Below are positions 1 through 8,223 of a stretch of DNA of 64,000 nt, piece by piece. The notes under the pieces are model-generated. The model was not told the DNA's origin. It worked only from the letters and a program-made list of their open reading frames with translations, and made no database searches. The position numbers were made by a program, and so were the translations under genes. Source of the DNA: JAEVLT01 sp044598425 (GTDB lineage Bacteria; Bacillota; Bacilli; Bacillales; Cytobacillaceae); assembly GCA_044598425.1 (NCBI GenBank), contig CP172536.1, positions 992,001 through 1,056,000 on the forward strand, in the 5' to 3' direction. Numbering within the stretch: the stretch's first letter is position 1; the number at the start of each line of letters is the position of its first letter.

Positions 1-2
1 TA

Positions 3-413
3 ACCGTTTCCTCTGAGAAATGGCAGTATTTTTATTTACCGACGGTATATGGACCATGGCAGCCGTCAACGTATTGCTTCCAAAAATCAATCGAAGACAA
101 AATAGATGAGAGGAAAGAAACAGAGGATCGTGAATGGACGAAAGACGCTCTATATGTGGATGATTTGCTGGAGACGATGTTGGGGATCATTGAAGAAGGG
201 AAACCGGGACATTACTTGCTGGAGAGCGGGGAGACAGAGAGATGGAAGGAATGTGCTGCGTTATTACATTTGGATGAAGAACAACAAGAGGAAAATCAAT
301 GGCCGGATATCAGATTAGACAAACATGTGCTGCGGGTCGCTCTGCCAAAACTTACTTCAGTGTCTGAGTCGTTAGCAAAGCAAAAACAGCATTTATCCCG
401 GATGAGGCAATAA
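3..413 (+). CDS. NAD(P)-dependent epimerase/dehydratase family protein, C-terminal part
   Basis: The reading frame is open from the left window edge, so the N-terminal half, including any Rossmann glycine motif, lies outside. The visible 136 codons contain VYGPWQPS followed about 35 residues later by YVDDLLETM. Both resemble conserved elements of extended short-chain dehydrogenases (the VYGP substrate loop and the (Y)VDD motif). The rest is charged and unremarkable and ends in QHLSRMRQ. In B. subtilis genes of this region precede med, which agrees with the neighbour here. The substrate cannot be told from this fragment. The family call rests on two short motifs and is moderately secure. Confidence 0.6.
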   Translation, partial: TVSSEKWQYFYLPTVYGPWQPSTYCFQKSIEDKIDERKETEDREWTKDALYVDDLLETMLGIIEEGKPGHYLLESGETERWKECAALLHLDEEQQEENQWPDIRLDKHVLRVALPKLTSVSESLAKQKQHLSRMRQ

Positions 414-554
414 AATACTGCACCAAGGAATAATTTTCTTTTCAATTTCACTATACAAGGTTAGAATAATATTGATTCAGAAGCATGGAAAGTGCGAAAA
501 AACGATTCCAAGGGTGAAGAATAGCATCCTTTTATAAAGGAGATTTATGGAAAG

Positions 555-1505
555 ATGAAACGATTCGGAGTCGTTCTATTAATCCTTTTGGTACTTGGTG
601 CATGCAGTCAGCCGAAATCAACGGGGAAATTACGGAATGTGGGATTGCTTGTTCCTGAAACAGTAAATGACCAAGTTTGGGGAACAAAAGGCTTTAAAGG
701 TATGTTAAAAATTCAATCAACCTATAATGTTGATATCTTTTATAAAGAAGGTATGAATTCTGAAGCTGTGGTGGAACGGGCTGTAAAAGAGTTCGACCAA
801 AAAGGCGTTAATTTAATTTTTGGGCATGGCTCCGAATATGCGGAATATTTTAATAAAATTTCAAATAAATACCCCCATATTCAATTTATCAGCTTTAATG
901 GGGATGGTAAAAATCCAAACACAACGAGTTTGAATTTTAAAGGTCATGCTATGGGCTTTTTCGGCGGGATGGTTGCTTCCCACATGTCTAAAAGCCATAA
1001 AGTTGGAATTATAGCGGCCTATGAATGGCAACCAGAAGTAGAAGGCTTTTATCAAGGCGCATTGGCTGCAAATAAACAAACAAATATTGACATAGAGTAC
1101 GTTGGCAACTGGGATGACAGCAACAAAGCAATACAGCTGGCAGAGAAAATGATGAAAAGCGGCATTGATGTAATCTATCCGGCAGGGGATGGTTTTAACG
1201 TTCCCGTAATTGAAAAGGTAAAAGAAAATGGGTTATATGTGATCGGTTACGTATCGGATCAATCCGATTTAGGCAAAACAACCGTCTTGACAAGCACCAT
1301 CCAGCAGGTTGATGCACTCTATGAAAAAGTGGCCGAAGAATATAATAACGGAAAGTTAAAATCGGGGAATTTATCGTTTGATTTTCAGGATGACGTTGTA
1401 ACATTAGGGAAGTATAGCCCGCTTGTCGATAAAAAATTTATTCAAAAAATGAATAAAAACATCGATACCTATAAACGAACAGGAAAATTGCCGAACGTCC
1501 AATAA
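555..1505 (+). CDS. med: Med-like BMP-family lipoprotein
   Basis: A 316-residue lipoprotein of the BMP/PnrA substrate-binding family. The N-terminus has a hydrophobic stretch ending in the lipobox LGAC with the acylated cysteine at residue 17. The remainder has the periplasmic-binding-protein fold pattern, including GLLVPETVNDQVWG near the start and AGDGFNVPVIEKV around residue 210. In B. subtilis Med, in the same position upstream of fabH, promotes comK expression; that role is family knowledge and cannot be read from this sequence. AAGGAG lies about ten bases upstream of the ATG. A strong hairpin follows the stop. Confidence 0.85.
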   Translation: MKRFGVVLLILLVLGACSQPKSTGKLRNVGLLVPETVNDQVWGTKGFKGMLKIQSTYNVDIFYKEGMNSEAVVERAVKEFDQKGVNLIFGHGSEYAEYFNKISNKYPHIQFISFNGDGKNPNTTSLNFKGHAMGFFGGMVASHMSKSHKVGIIAAYEWQPEVEGFYQGALAANKQTNIDIEYVGNWDDSNKAIQLAEKMMKSGIDVIYPAGDGFNVPVIEKVKENGLYVIGYVSDQSDLGKTTVLTSTIQQVDALYEKVAEEYNNGKLKSGNLSFDFQDDVVTLGKYSPLVDKKFIQKMNKNIDTYKRTGKLPNVQ

Positions 1506-1520
1506 AAGTCGTTAAAACGG

Positions 1521-1556
1521 AAGCTGCCTTTTGCGAGAAGGCAGCTTATTTTTTTT
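1521..1556. terminator. Terminator between med and a convergent small gene
   Basis: Ten-base arms AAGCTGCCTT and AAGGCAGCTT enclose a seven-base loop and are followed by a run of T on the + strand. The stop codon of the convergent gene lies inside the second arm, so the hairpin probably serves med, and possibly both genes. Confidence 0.8.
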
Positions 1557-1797
1557 TCAAAAAAAATTGTGAAATTTTCGGGTATACTTTATCAAAGAGC
1601 GGCTTTAAATTACGAGCTGATTCCATTAACGTGTCAATATTGCTCATGAGTTCTTCATAATTGATGGATGGCTGTTGAATTTTCTCTTCTGGTACTCTGC
1701 GCGCCCGCCCAAACATAAAACGTGAAAAATGATCTTCATCTCCCTGAGATGAAGCCGTTTGACCGTCCGCCGTGAATTGTTCTTTTGATTCATCCAT
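1546..1797 (-). CDS. Small conserved hypothetical protein
   Basis: An 83-residue protein read leftward, convergent with med. The start is set at the ATG at 1797 because GGGAGG lies ten bases upstream; a longer in-frame reading to 1815 lacks a ribosome site. The N-terminal half is acidic and polar (MDESKEQ, GDEDHFSRFMFG). The C-terminal half, from NYEELMSNIDTLM to the lysine-rich end, looks helical and amphipathic. B. subtilis has comZ at this spot, but the sequence does not resemble ComZ. No function is proposed. Confidence 0.6.
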   Translation of the reverse strand: MDESKEQFTADGQTASSQGDEDHFSRFMFGRARRVPEEKIQQPSINYEELMSNIDTLMESARNLKPLFDKVYPKISQFFLKKK

Positions 1798-1898
1798 TGC
1801 CCTTATTCCTCCCACTCGAAAAAATTTCCTTAATTTAGTCTATGAGGGAATTGATAAAAAGAATGGTTACTAGCGGATGCTAAGAAGAAATTTAAAGG

Positions 1899-1944
1899 TT
1901 GCTTTTCACTGCCTTTATTTGATAAAATTAGTACCAAGTCATAA
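1899..1944 (+). promoter_or_regulatory. fabH promoter with FapR operator
   Basis: A 17-base FapR box, TTAGTACCAAGTCATAA, lies at 1928-1944 (consensus TTAGTACCTRGTACTAA). A possible sigma-A promoter (TTGCTT at 1899, 18-base spacer, TAAAAT at 1923-1928) ends on its first base. The same TAAAAT-plus-box arrangement precedes fabI at 30670. FapR represses fatty-acid synthesis genes in Bacilli and is released by malonyl-CoA. Confidence 0.85.
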
Positions 1945-1989
1945 TAATTGATAATAATTAAGATTTTTTTTAAAAAGGAGATGCGGTAT

Positions 1990-2922
1990 ATGAACGCTGG
2001 GATTGTTGGAATAGGAAGGTATTTGCCTGAAAAAGTCGTCACCAATTTTGATCTTGAAAAAATCATGGACACATCTGATGAATGGATTCGTACGAGAACG
2101 GGTATTGAAGAACGCCGAATTGCCGATGATGACACAGATACGTCCGACATGGCTTTTGAAGCAGCTAAACATGCTATTCAAGATGCAGGAATTACTCCAG
2201 AGCAAATTGATTTGATCCTAGTGGCAACTGTTACGCCTGATCAGCCATTCCCGTCTGTTGCCTGTATGCTGCAAGAAAAATTGGGAGCAACAAAAGCAGC
2301 CGCAATGGATATTAGTGCTGCTTGTGCAGGATTTATGTATGGAATGGTTACAGCCAAACAATTTATCGAAGCCAATGTCTATAAATATGTTTTAGTAGTT
2401 GGTGTTGAAAAATTATCAAAAATAACGGACTGGAAAGATCGCAACACTGCCGTATTATTTGGCGATGGAGCAGGGGCTGCGGTACTTGGCCCTGTTTCGG
2501 ACAATCGCGGCATTCTTTCATTTGAGCTCGGTGCAGATGGTACGGGAGGAAAACACCTTTACCAAGACGAATATATTATTATGAATGGCCGGGAAGTTTT
2601 TAAATTTGCAGTGCGCCAAATGGGAGAAAGCTGTATCAATGTCCTTGACAAAGCTGGCCTTTCAAAAGAAGAGGTCGATTTCTTTATTCCTCACCAAGCC
2701 AATATTCGGATCATGGAAGCTTCAAGACAAAGGCTTGAGGTTCCCGAGGAAAAAATGTCCAAGACAGTTCAAAAATATGGAAATACATCAGCTGCTTCGA
2801 TTCCGATTTCGATGGTCGAAGAATTAGAAGCTGGTAAAATAAAAGATGATGATCTAATCGTCATGGTAGGCTTTGGCGGAGGTCTTACTTGGGGTGCAAT
2901 TGCGCTTCGCTGGGGTAAATAA
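1990..2922 (+). CDS. fabH: 3-oxoacyl-ACP synthase III (KASIII)
   Basis: FabH condenses acetyl- or branched acyl-CoA with malonyl-ACP and starts type II fatty-acid synthesis in the cytosol. The 310-residue length is normal. The active-site cysteine is in DISAACAGF (about residue 113), the histidine in PHQANIRIME, and the asparagine in YGNTSAAS; together they form the Cys-His-Asn triad. The C-terminus has the GFGGGLTWGA motif. The start at 1990 has AAGGAG nine bases upstream; the longer reading from 1948 would begin upstream of that site. fabF follows after about 100 bases, probably on the same FapR-controlled transcript. Confidence 0.95.
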   Translation: MNAGIVGIGRYLPEKVVTNFDLEKIMDTSDEWIRTRTGIEERRIADDDTDTSDMAFEAAKHAIQDAGITPEQIDLILVATVTPDQPFPSVACMLQEKLGATKAAAMDISAACAGFMYGMVTAKQFIEANVYKYVLVVGVEKLSKITDWKDRNTAVLFGDGAGAAVLGPVSDNRGILSFELGADGTGGKHLYQDEYIIMNGREVFKFAVRQMGESCINVLDKAGLSKEEVDFFIPHQANIRIMEASRQRLEVPEEKMSKTVQKYGNTSAASIPISMVEELEAGKIKDDDLIVMVGFGGGLTWGAIALRWGK

Positions 2923-3019
2923 CTTGTGAAAAAGATTGGCAGCTAATAAGCTAAAAGAGAAGTCTTATGGAGAAAAATTTTTCAAAAAAATAGACAGAGA
3001 AAAGAAGGAGATGGATTCA

Positions 3020-4258
3020 ATGGAAATGCGAAGGGTTGTTGTGACCGGCGTGGGGGCAGTAACTCCGCTCGGTAACGACGTTGACACTACTTGGAAAAAT
3101 ATTATTGAAGGAAAATCTGGCATTGGCCCATTGACACGTGTAAACGCGGATGAATACCCGGCAAAAGTTGCTGCACAGGTTAACGATTTTAATCCTGAAG
3201 AGTTCATGGATCGCAAAGAAGCTCGAAAAATGGACCGCTTTACACAATATGCCGTTGCGTCTTCCCTTATGGCGGTTAAAGATGCCAACTTAACAATTAA
3301 TGATGAAAATGCCGAGCGTGTCGGTGTGTGGATTGGTTCCGGCATTGGCGGGATGGAAACATTCGAACAGCAATATGAAACCTTTTTAAATCGAGGCTAT
3401 CGCAGGGTAAGCCCGTTCTTTGTTCCAATGCTGATCCCGGATATGGCGACTGGGCAAGTATCGATCACACTCGGAGCAAAAGGGTTTAACTCCTGTACCG
3501 TCACAGCTTGTGCGACTGGAACAAACTCAATTGGAGATGCTTTTAAAGTGATTCAGCGCGGCGATGCTGATGTGATGATTACTGGCGGCGCGGAGGCTCC
3601 AATTACGAAAATGTCCGTTGCCGGATTCTGTGCCAACACGGCACTTTCAACGAATCCGGATCCAAAGACGGCGAGCCGTCCATTTGATAAGAACCGTGAT
3701 GGATTTGTCATTGGCGAAGGGGCAGGAATCGTTGTTTTGGAAGAACTGGAGCATGCTTTAGCGCGGGGAGCTAAGATTTATGGAGAAATTGTTGGCTACG
3801 GCGCAACTGGCGATGCTTATCATATCACAGCTCCAGCACCAGGCGGAGAAGGCGGGGCAAGAGCGATGAAGATGGCATTAAAAGATGCTGGGTTGAAGCC
3901 CGAAGAAATTGATTATATTAACGCCCATGGAACAAGCACTGAATACAATGATAAATTTGAAACTGCTGCAGTTAAGGAAGTTTTTGGAGAATATGCATAC
4001 AAATTGGCGATGAGTTCAACGAAATCCATGACAGGTCACTTGCTCGGCGCAGCTGGCGGAGTGGAGGCGATTTTTTCACTGTTGGCACTTAGAGACAGTA
4101 TTCTGCCGCCGACGATTAATTATGAAACGCCTGATCCCGATTGTGATTTAGACTACGTGGTGAACAAAGCCCGTTCCCAACAGATCCAAGCTGTTATGAG
4201 TAATTCGCTAGGCTTTGGCGGCCATAATGCTACAATTGTCTTTAAGAAATATGTTTAA
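3020..4258 (+). CDS. fabF: 3-oxoacyl-ACP synthase II
   Basis: FabF elongates acyl-ACP with malonyl-ACP and extends the chains started by FabH. The protein has 412 residues. The nucleophile is in TACATGTNS (about residue 165), the first histidine in NAHGTST (about 305) and the second in KSMTGHLLGAAGG (about 340), giving the Cys-His-His set. The C-terminal SNSLGFGGHNAT is typical. ATG 3020 (MEMRRVVVTG) is chosen because GAAGGAG sits nine bases upstream; the longer reading adds a lysine-rich segment absent from homologues. A perfect-stem terminator follows directly. Confidence 0.95.
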   Translation: MEMRRVVVTGVGAVTPLGNDVDTTWKNIIEGKSGIGPLTRVNADEYPAKVAAQVNDFNPEEFMDRKEARKMDRFTQYAVASSLMAVKDANLTINDENAERVGVWIGSGIGGMETFEQQYETFLNRGYRRVSPFFVPMLIPDMATGQVSITLGAKGFNSCTVTACATGTNSIGDAFKVIQRGDADVMITGGAEAPITKMSVAGFCANTALSTNPDPKTASRPFDKNRDGFVIGEGAGIVVLEELEHALARGAKIYGEIVGYGATGDAYHITAPAPGGEGGARAMKMALKDAGLKPEEIDYINAHGTSTEYNDKFETAAVKEVFGEYAYKLAMSSTKSMTGHLLGAAGGVEAIFSLLALRDSILPPTINYETPDPDCDLDYVVNKARSQQIQAVMSNSLGFGGHNATIVFKKYV

Positions 4259-4291
4259 AAAAAATCGACAGGTGCACCTGTCGATTTTTTT
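4257..4291 (+). terminator. fabF terminator
   Basis: AATCGACAGG and its perfect complement, around the palindromic centre GTGCAC, are followed by seven T. The stem overlaps the fabF stop region and would end the fabH-fabF transcript. Confidence 0.85.
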
Positions 4292-4318
4292 AATTGGTGT
4301 AATTAAAGAGGCAAGGTA

Positions 4319-4480
4319 GGCCGATAAGAGCGGTTTTTAAAGCCCCGTTGAAGCGAAAAAAGGGGAGTGGAGGTCAATAAGAGGGGTTCTTAAAGCCCGA
4401 TGAAGTGAAAAAAAGATAAGTGCGGTCAATGAGCAAGGCTCCCATGACAAGAAAAGCAAAAAAATCGAAGTCGAACGGCA
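4319..4480. repeat. Degenerate tandem repeat of about 52 bp
   Basis: Three imperfect units begin at about 4319, 4372 and 4424, each opening with GG(C/T)C(A/G)AT(A/G)AG. Units 1 and 2 share AAAGCCC, TGAAG and GAAAAAA in the same order and spacing; unit 3 is shorter and more diverged. No open frame with a ribosome site covers it. It fills most of the fabF-yjaZ gap. Confidence 0.6.
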
Positions 4481-4575
4481 TATGCACTGCTCTCTTGACT
4501 CGGCAAGTTTTCGATAACCAATTTTTAACCATTTCATAAACTGCTTTATATATAGAATGAAATGGTGTGAAAAAA

Positions 4576-5349
4576 ATGGGCGTAATCGAAACAAGCCAAT
4601 GGCTGAACGAAGAATTTGCAAAGCCTACAGAGATCTGCGAGAAATTAGTTCCTTACTTTAATGGCGTTTCTGCAAGAGAAGTTTATCAACAACTGGCGGC
4701 ATTTGGCATGTACAAACCTTCGCGAACAACATGGCTATCTTTTGAATCCCTCAAAGAAAGAAACACTTGGGAACAGGTTGAGGAATTCAATCAATACTAT
4801 GAGAAAAAATGGGCAGGCCCAGATATCCCGCTTTTTATCTTTCCCATTGACCAAGGCGGCGGTTTTTTCCGGAGAGCGAATAAGAAGAAATCCGGTGTAT
4901 CCTTTCCGGATAAGCTGTTTTTATTTTTATCCCCGGAGTGCAGCGAAAAAGAAATTGAAGCGCTATTTGTCCATGAATATCACCATGTCTGCCGTTTGAA
5001 TAAGTTGAACAAGGATACAGCGGAATTTACCTTACTCGATTCGCTGATCATTGAGGGATTGGCGGAGTATGCCGTTTTAAAACACTGCGGAGAGAACTAT
5101 TTAGCGCCGTGGTGCCGGTATTATTCCAAAAAGCAGCTGGATTCTTTTTGGAATAAGTATTTGCAGGATAGCTTGGACATACGGAAAAATGAAAAAAGTC
5201 ATGACGTCCTTTTATATGGAGAGGGCAGGGTTCCTGATTTGCTGGGGTACGCAGCGGGATTCGCCCTTGTAAGCGAATATTTCGCAAAACATCGTTTTAC
5301 AACAAAGCTTTCGTTTTCAATTCCAGCTGCTAAATTCTTATCTAAGTAA
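4576..5349 (+). CDS. yjaZ: YjaZ-like predicted zinc protease (DUF2268)
   Basis: A 257-residue protein with the metalloprotease signature HEYHH (HExxH) followed by VCRLNKL, and a downstream ExLAEYAV segment that could give the third zinc ligand. DUF2268 proteins are predicted zinc-dependent proteases of unknown substrate. No signal peptide or membrane segment is visible, so the protein is probably cytosolic. ATG 4576 is preferred, with GGTG eight bases upstream; GTG 4567 is in frame and possible. Its place after fabF matches B. subtilis. Confidence 0.8.
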   Translation: MGVIETSQWLNEEFAKPTEICEKLVPYFNGVSAREVYQQLAAFGMYKPSRTTWLSFESLKERNTWEQVEEFNQYYEKKWAGPDIPLFIFPIDQGGGFFRRANKKKSGVSFPDKLFLFLSPECSEKEIEALFVHEYHHVCRLNKLNKDTAEFTLLDSLIIEGLAEYAVLKHCGENYLAPWCRYYSKKQLDSFWNKYLQDSLDIRKNEKSHDVLLYGEGRVPDLLGYAAGFALVSEYFAKHRFTTKLSFSIPAAKFLSK

Positions 5350-5368
5350 CCTTTTGTCGTACTGTTAG

Positions 5369-5614
5369 AGGGTGTCCCAAAAGTATTTTCAAGGAGTCTG
5401 CGCGCCTTCCACTACAATCAACAGAGTGTAAAAATGATTTATGAACTTTGTACAAAAAATAAGAAAATCATTCCATTTGGTATAATGAAGTTACTGCACA
5501 CCAGAACACCCGAAAGGAAGATTTTCTTATGTACATGAATGATCGCACGACTGGCCAACTCGTTCTACCTATGGATATTAAAATGGGGAAATCCCCGCTT
5601 TTTTGGGTCAGCCC
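5369..5614 (+). mobile_element. Internally deleted IS1182-type element
   Basis: The segment opens with AGGGTGTCCCAAAAGTAT, as does the start of the remnant at 54777. It carries the first codons of an IS1182-type transposase and then jumps to the element's 3' end (AAAATGGGGAAATCCCCGCT, then TTTTGGGTCAGCC). The 11-base sequence CGTACTGTTAG lies at both borders (5358-5368 and 5615-5625), like a target duplication but longer than I would expect for this family. It is a non-autonomous, mini-element-like derivative. Confidence 0.6.
5529..5600 (+). pseudogene. IS1182-family transposase, N-terminal stub
   Basis: After an AAAGGAAG ribosome site an ATG opens MYMNDRTTGQLVLPMDI, which resembles the conserved start of IS1182-family transposases (QLVLP). 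After about 18 codons the frame enters the 3' non-coding end of the element and runs on to a chance stop near 5658. The DDE catalytic region is absent, so nothing functional is encoded. Confidence 0.6.
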
Positions 5615-5658
5615 CGTACTGTTAGGGCGTTTCCGCATTTATCAAATCACGGCGTAAA

Positions 5659-5695
5659 TTGCCTTCTTTCACCCCGAAGAAGGCATATATTTTGT
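5659..5695. terminator. Possible terminator before a small membrane protein gene
   Basis: GCCTTCTT (5661-5668) pairs with AAGAAGGC (5677-5684) across an eight-base loop. The following tract (ATATATTTTG) is only moderately T-rich, so termination efficiency is uncertain. Confidence 0.4.
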
Positions 5696-5752
5696 TGCTC
5701 TCGCATAGATATTAGTGAAAAGTGGGACAGGAATCAAAGGTGATGATTCGGA

Positions 5753-5980
5753 ATGGAAACGGACAAGTTTTATCGCGGATTTTTCTTGCTACTTGGGTTT
5801 GCTATGGCCGTTGCTGGCGGAATTTCAGTGATCGCCTATTTAAACTTGCTCGCAGTCGGATACAGCCTTGGTGAATATTTCATTTTCATTTCCCGCCGAA
5901 TCGAATCTTACCTCCTTCCATTTGGCTTGATCGTAATTACCGCTAGCATTTATTACCCTATAAACGAAAAAGAGAAATAA
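5753..5980 (+). CDS. Small two-helix membrane protein
   Basis: A 75-residue protein with one hydrophobic helix at about residues 9-32 (FLLLGFAMAVAGGISVIAY) and a second at about 53-66 (LLPFGLIVITASIYY). They are separated by a loop with ISRRIES, and the tail NEKEK is charged. AAAGGTGAT lies about ten bases upstream of the ATG. I do not recognise the family. Bacillaceae often carry small membrane proteins of unknown role near yjbA. A divergent or antisense function is unlikely because the site and start are good. Confidence 0.6.
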   Translation: METDKFYRGFFLLLGFAMAVAGGISVIAYLNLLAVGYSLGEYFIFISRRIESYLLPFGLIVITASIYYPINEKEK

Positions 5981-6068
5981 CTGGTGGAAAATATATATAC
6001 AGGAATAAATTAACTGATGTCTGCCCATACTGATTGACAAACAGATTCTTGAAGTGAGGGGTTATGCG

Positions 6069-6815
6069 ATGTTATATCTTCATGATGTTTGGGTAAATTG
6101 GTTTGAGGGGGAAGAAAACGGTTATAATATTTGTCACTTTCATGAATGGCGCAAGGATGATGGGGTCGAACTGCTGGATCAAGTACCCCTTATTAAAGTG
6201 GAAGCGATTTTATTTAATTATATCGAGAATCAATTATCGGAATTGCCTCAACAACTTCTTGACGATATTTTTCAAAAAGCGTATTTGCGAAAAAATCATG
6301 AAAGAACTCAGCTGGAATATTGTTTTGTTGTTTCGGATGGGGTGGGAATCTTGGCCGTTGACACGATCGGTTACAATCTTCCGATCCGTAAAAGCAGGCT
6401 GATTCCAAGGCAGGAACAGCTCGTTTATGAAATGCTTGAAAATCAAGAGGCAAAGGAGTATCGTTTTTCAGCAAAACAGGCTGCTAAAGAGTTTCATATC
6501 CTATCGCCTGAACCGGATTTAATGCGTGGATTGACAAGAAAGGAACGGCAATTAAAGCAGCTTTTATTTATGGCCCTTGATCAGCTGCACTCATCAAAAA
6601 ATGAAGCGGAAGTGCGCTATTGGTATACAGAATGGTGCCCTGAGCGCTACTCATTTATTCAAGAATTAACCTTTGAAGAGGCGTGGAGTCAGTTATTTGA
6701 AGAAAGCAAATATGGCTGGTCCAAAAAGCATGAAAATTTTTGCGAAAATATCATTAAAGGACAGCCATTCTTTGAAAAACTTTGGGAAATGGAGCATGGT
6801 CCGAAAGTAAATTAA
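6069..6815 (+). CDS. yjbA: YjbA family protein (UPF0736)
   Basis: A 248-residue soluble protein starting MLYLHDVWVNWFEGEENGYN, as I recall for B. subtilis YjbA. ATG 6069 has GAGGGG eight bases upstream; the earlier in-frame start at 6054 lies within that site. The sequence is rich in W, E and H, and has no membrane segment and no motif I can tie to a reaction. It lies just upstream of a terminator shared with the convergent trpS, as in B. subtilis. The family is conserved in Bacillaceae and its function is unknown. Confidence 0.85.
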   Translation: MLYLHDVWVNWFEGEENGYNICHFHEWRKDDGVELLDQVPLIKVEAILFNYIENQLSELPQQLLDDIFQKAYLRKNHERTQLEYCFVVSDGVGILAVDTIGYNLPIRKSRLIPRQEQLVYEMLENQEAKEYRFSAKQAAKEFHILSPEPDLMRGLTRKERQLKQLLFMALDQLHSSKNEAEVRYWYTEWCPERYSFIQELTFEEAWSQLFEESKYGWSKKHENFCENIIKGQPFFEKLWEMEHGPKVN

Positions 6816-6868
6816 AAGCCTGACCCAAAAGGTATATACAAGCATACCTTTTGCGGGCCAGGCTTTTT
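6814..6868. terminator. Bidirectional terminator between yjbA and trpS
   Basis: A long stem (AAAAGCCTGACCCAAAAGGTAT against ATACCTTTTGCGGGCCAGGCTTTTT) has an eight-base loop and T or A runs on both sides. It sits between two convergent genes. Confidence 0.85.
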
Positions 6869-6877
6869 GAATCAAAA

Positions 6878-7867
6878 CTAATTTCTTTTCCTGCCTAAAC
6901 CCATTGCGTTTTCCATTTTTTTTAGCATCTTATTAGCAACTTTATTTGCTCTTTCAGCACCTTCGTCTAAAATATCATCTAACTCTGTTGAATCGATTAA
7001 CTCATAATATTTTTCCTGAATCGGGGCAAGTTCATTTACTACAACTTGGGCAAGATCGCCTTTAAAATCTCCATACCCTTTGCCCGCGTACATTTCTTCA
7101 ATTTCAACGATTGGTTTTTTGCTTAAGATCGAATAGATGGAAAGCAAGTTAGAAATGCCTGGCTTATTCTCAACATCAAATTTCACAATTCCATCCGAAT
7201 CTGTAACTGCACTTTTGATTTTCTTTTCAATTTGCCTAGGCTCATCAAGCAGGGTAATAAACGCTTTTTGATTCGGATCGGATTTGCTCATTTTTTTCGT
7301 CGGCTCCTGAAGGGACATGATTCTTGCCCCAACTTTCGGGATCCGTACTTCCGGAATCGTAAAAATCTCATTGTATTTTTTATTAAATCTTTCTGCTAAA
7401 TCACGGGTTAGTTCTAAATGCTGCTTTTGGTCTTCGCCAACAGGCACAAGATCTGTACTATATAATAGAATATCTGCTGCCATTAAAGGCGGATACGTTA
7501 ATAAACTGGCAGACACCGCTTCCTTTCCAGCCGATTTATCCTTAAATTGCGTCATTCTTTCCAACTCGCCGATATACGAAATGCACTGCATCATCCAGCC
7601 TGCCTGGGCATGGGCCGGCACTTCCGATTGAATAAAGAGGGTCGCCTTTGATGGGTCAATCCCAACAGCTACATAGAGTGCTGCTAAGCTTTTTGTGTTT
7701 TTCCGAAGAATCAAACGGTCTTGTGGAACGGTAATCGCATGTTGATCGACAATGCAAAAATAACAGTTATATTCATGCTGCAATTCAACAAATTGCTTTA
7801 ATGCACCGATGTAATTTCCAAGTGTAATTGTTCCGCTTGGCTGAATTCCTGAAAAAATTGTCTTCAA
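6878..7867 (-). CDS. trpS: Tryptophan--tRNA ligase
   Basis: TrpRS charges tRNA-Trp with tryptophan using ATP. The 329-residue class I synthetase has the HIGH-equivalent SGTITLGN near the N-terminus (residues 11-18) and KKMSKSD (about 192-198), with GEDQKQH between them as in TrpRS. The start codon is TTG at 7867 with AGGAGG nine bases upstream. Expression is controlled by the T-box leader directly upstream. The gene lies between yjbA and a DUF3899-like gene, as in related Bacillaceae. Confidence 0.95.
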   Translation of the reverse strand: MKTIFSGIQPSGTITLGNYIGALKQFVELQHEYNCYFCIVDQHAITVPQDRLILRKNTKSLAALYVAVGIDPSKATLFIQSEVPAHAQAGWMMQCISYIGELERMTQFKDKSAGKEAVSASLLTYPPLMAADILLYSTDLVPVGEDQKQHLELTRDLAERFNKKYNEIFTIPEVRIPKVGARIMSLQEPTKKMSKSDPNQKAFITLLDEPRQIEKKIKSAVTDSDGIVKFDVENKPGISNLLSIYSILSKKPIVEIEEMYAGKGYGDFKGDLAQVVVNELAPIQEKYYELIDSTELDDILDEGAERANKVANKMLKKMENAMGLGRKRN

Positions 7868-8183
7868 TGAAAAAACCTCCTAAATGATCTATAGATATTA
7901 AAAAACCATTCATCCCAAAACATAGGGACGAATGGTTCGCGGTACCACCCTAATTTACTCAAATCATGAGTCACTCAGTTCCATACGAAAAATAAAGTAT
8001 GGCTCCCATTAACGCAGGGTTACGTCTATTCCTACTATCTACATTTTGAATGAAGGGTTCAGATAGAAGCTCAAAAGTCCATTCGGTACTGCCCCGTGTT
8101 TGTTTTCACCAGCCACAAACTCTCTTCTTAAACGAGATCAATACGTACTATTCTTCCTCATCGCAATCAGCTTTGTTTACTTC
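7868..8183 (-). promoter_or_regulatory. Tryptophan T-box riboswitch of trpS
   Basis: On the minus strand the leader contains the T-box core AGGGTGGTACCGCG (7938-7951), immediately followed by a terminator hairpin (AACCATTCGTCCC against GGGATGAATGGTT, 7899-7937) with a T run. A TGG specifier candidate lies at 8079-8081 in a loop between GAA and A, ending a Stem I-like region with GATGAGGAAGAATAGTA. Uncharged tRNA-Trp would pair with TGG and with the T-box bulge to favour the antiterminator. Confidence 0.92.
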
Positions 8184-8189
8184 TCCATT

Positions 8190-8218
8190 ATTATAAAGAA
8201 ATGGCCATTGTGAATCAA
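8190..8218 (-). promoter_or_regulatory. Sigma-A promoter for trpS
   Basis: The minus strand reads TTGATT, a 17-base spacer, then TATAAT, placing the start of transcription near 8183, just ahead of the T-box Stem I. Confidence 0.75.
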
Positions 8219-8223
8219 GCATG

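Noticed and set aside
2965..3345. 126-residue frame antisense to fabF
   Set aside because: A shadow of a highly conserved gene; no initiation signals. Many other long antisense frames in the window were dropped for the same reason.
5529..5658. Functional small protein after AAAGGAAG
   Set aside because: The first codons match an IS1182 transposase start and the rest is the element's non-coding 3' end and flank.
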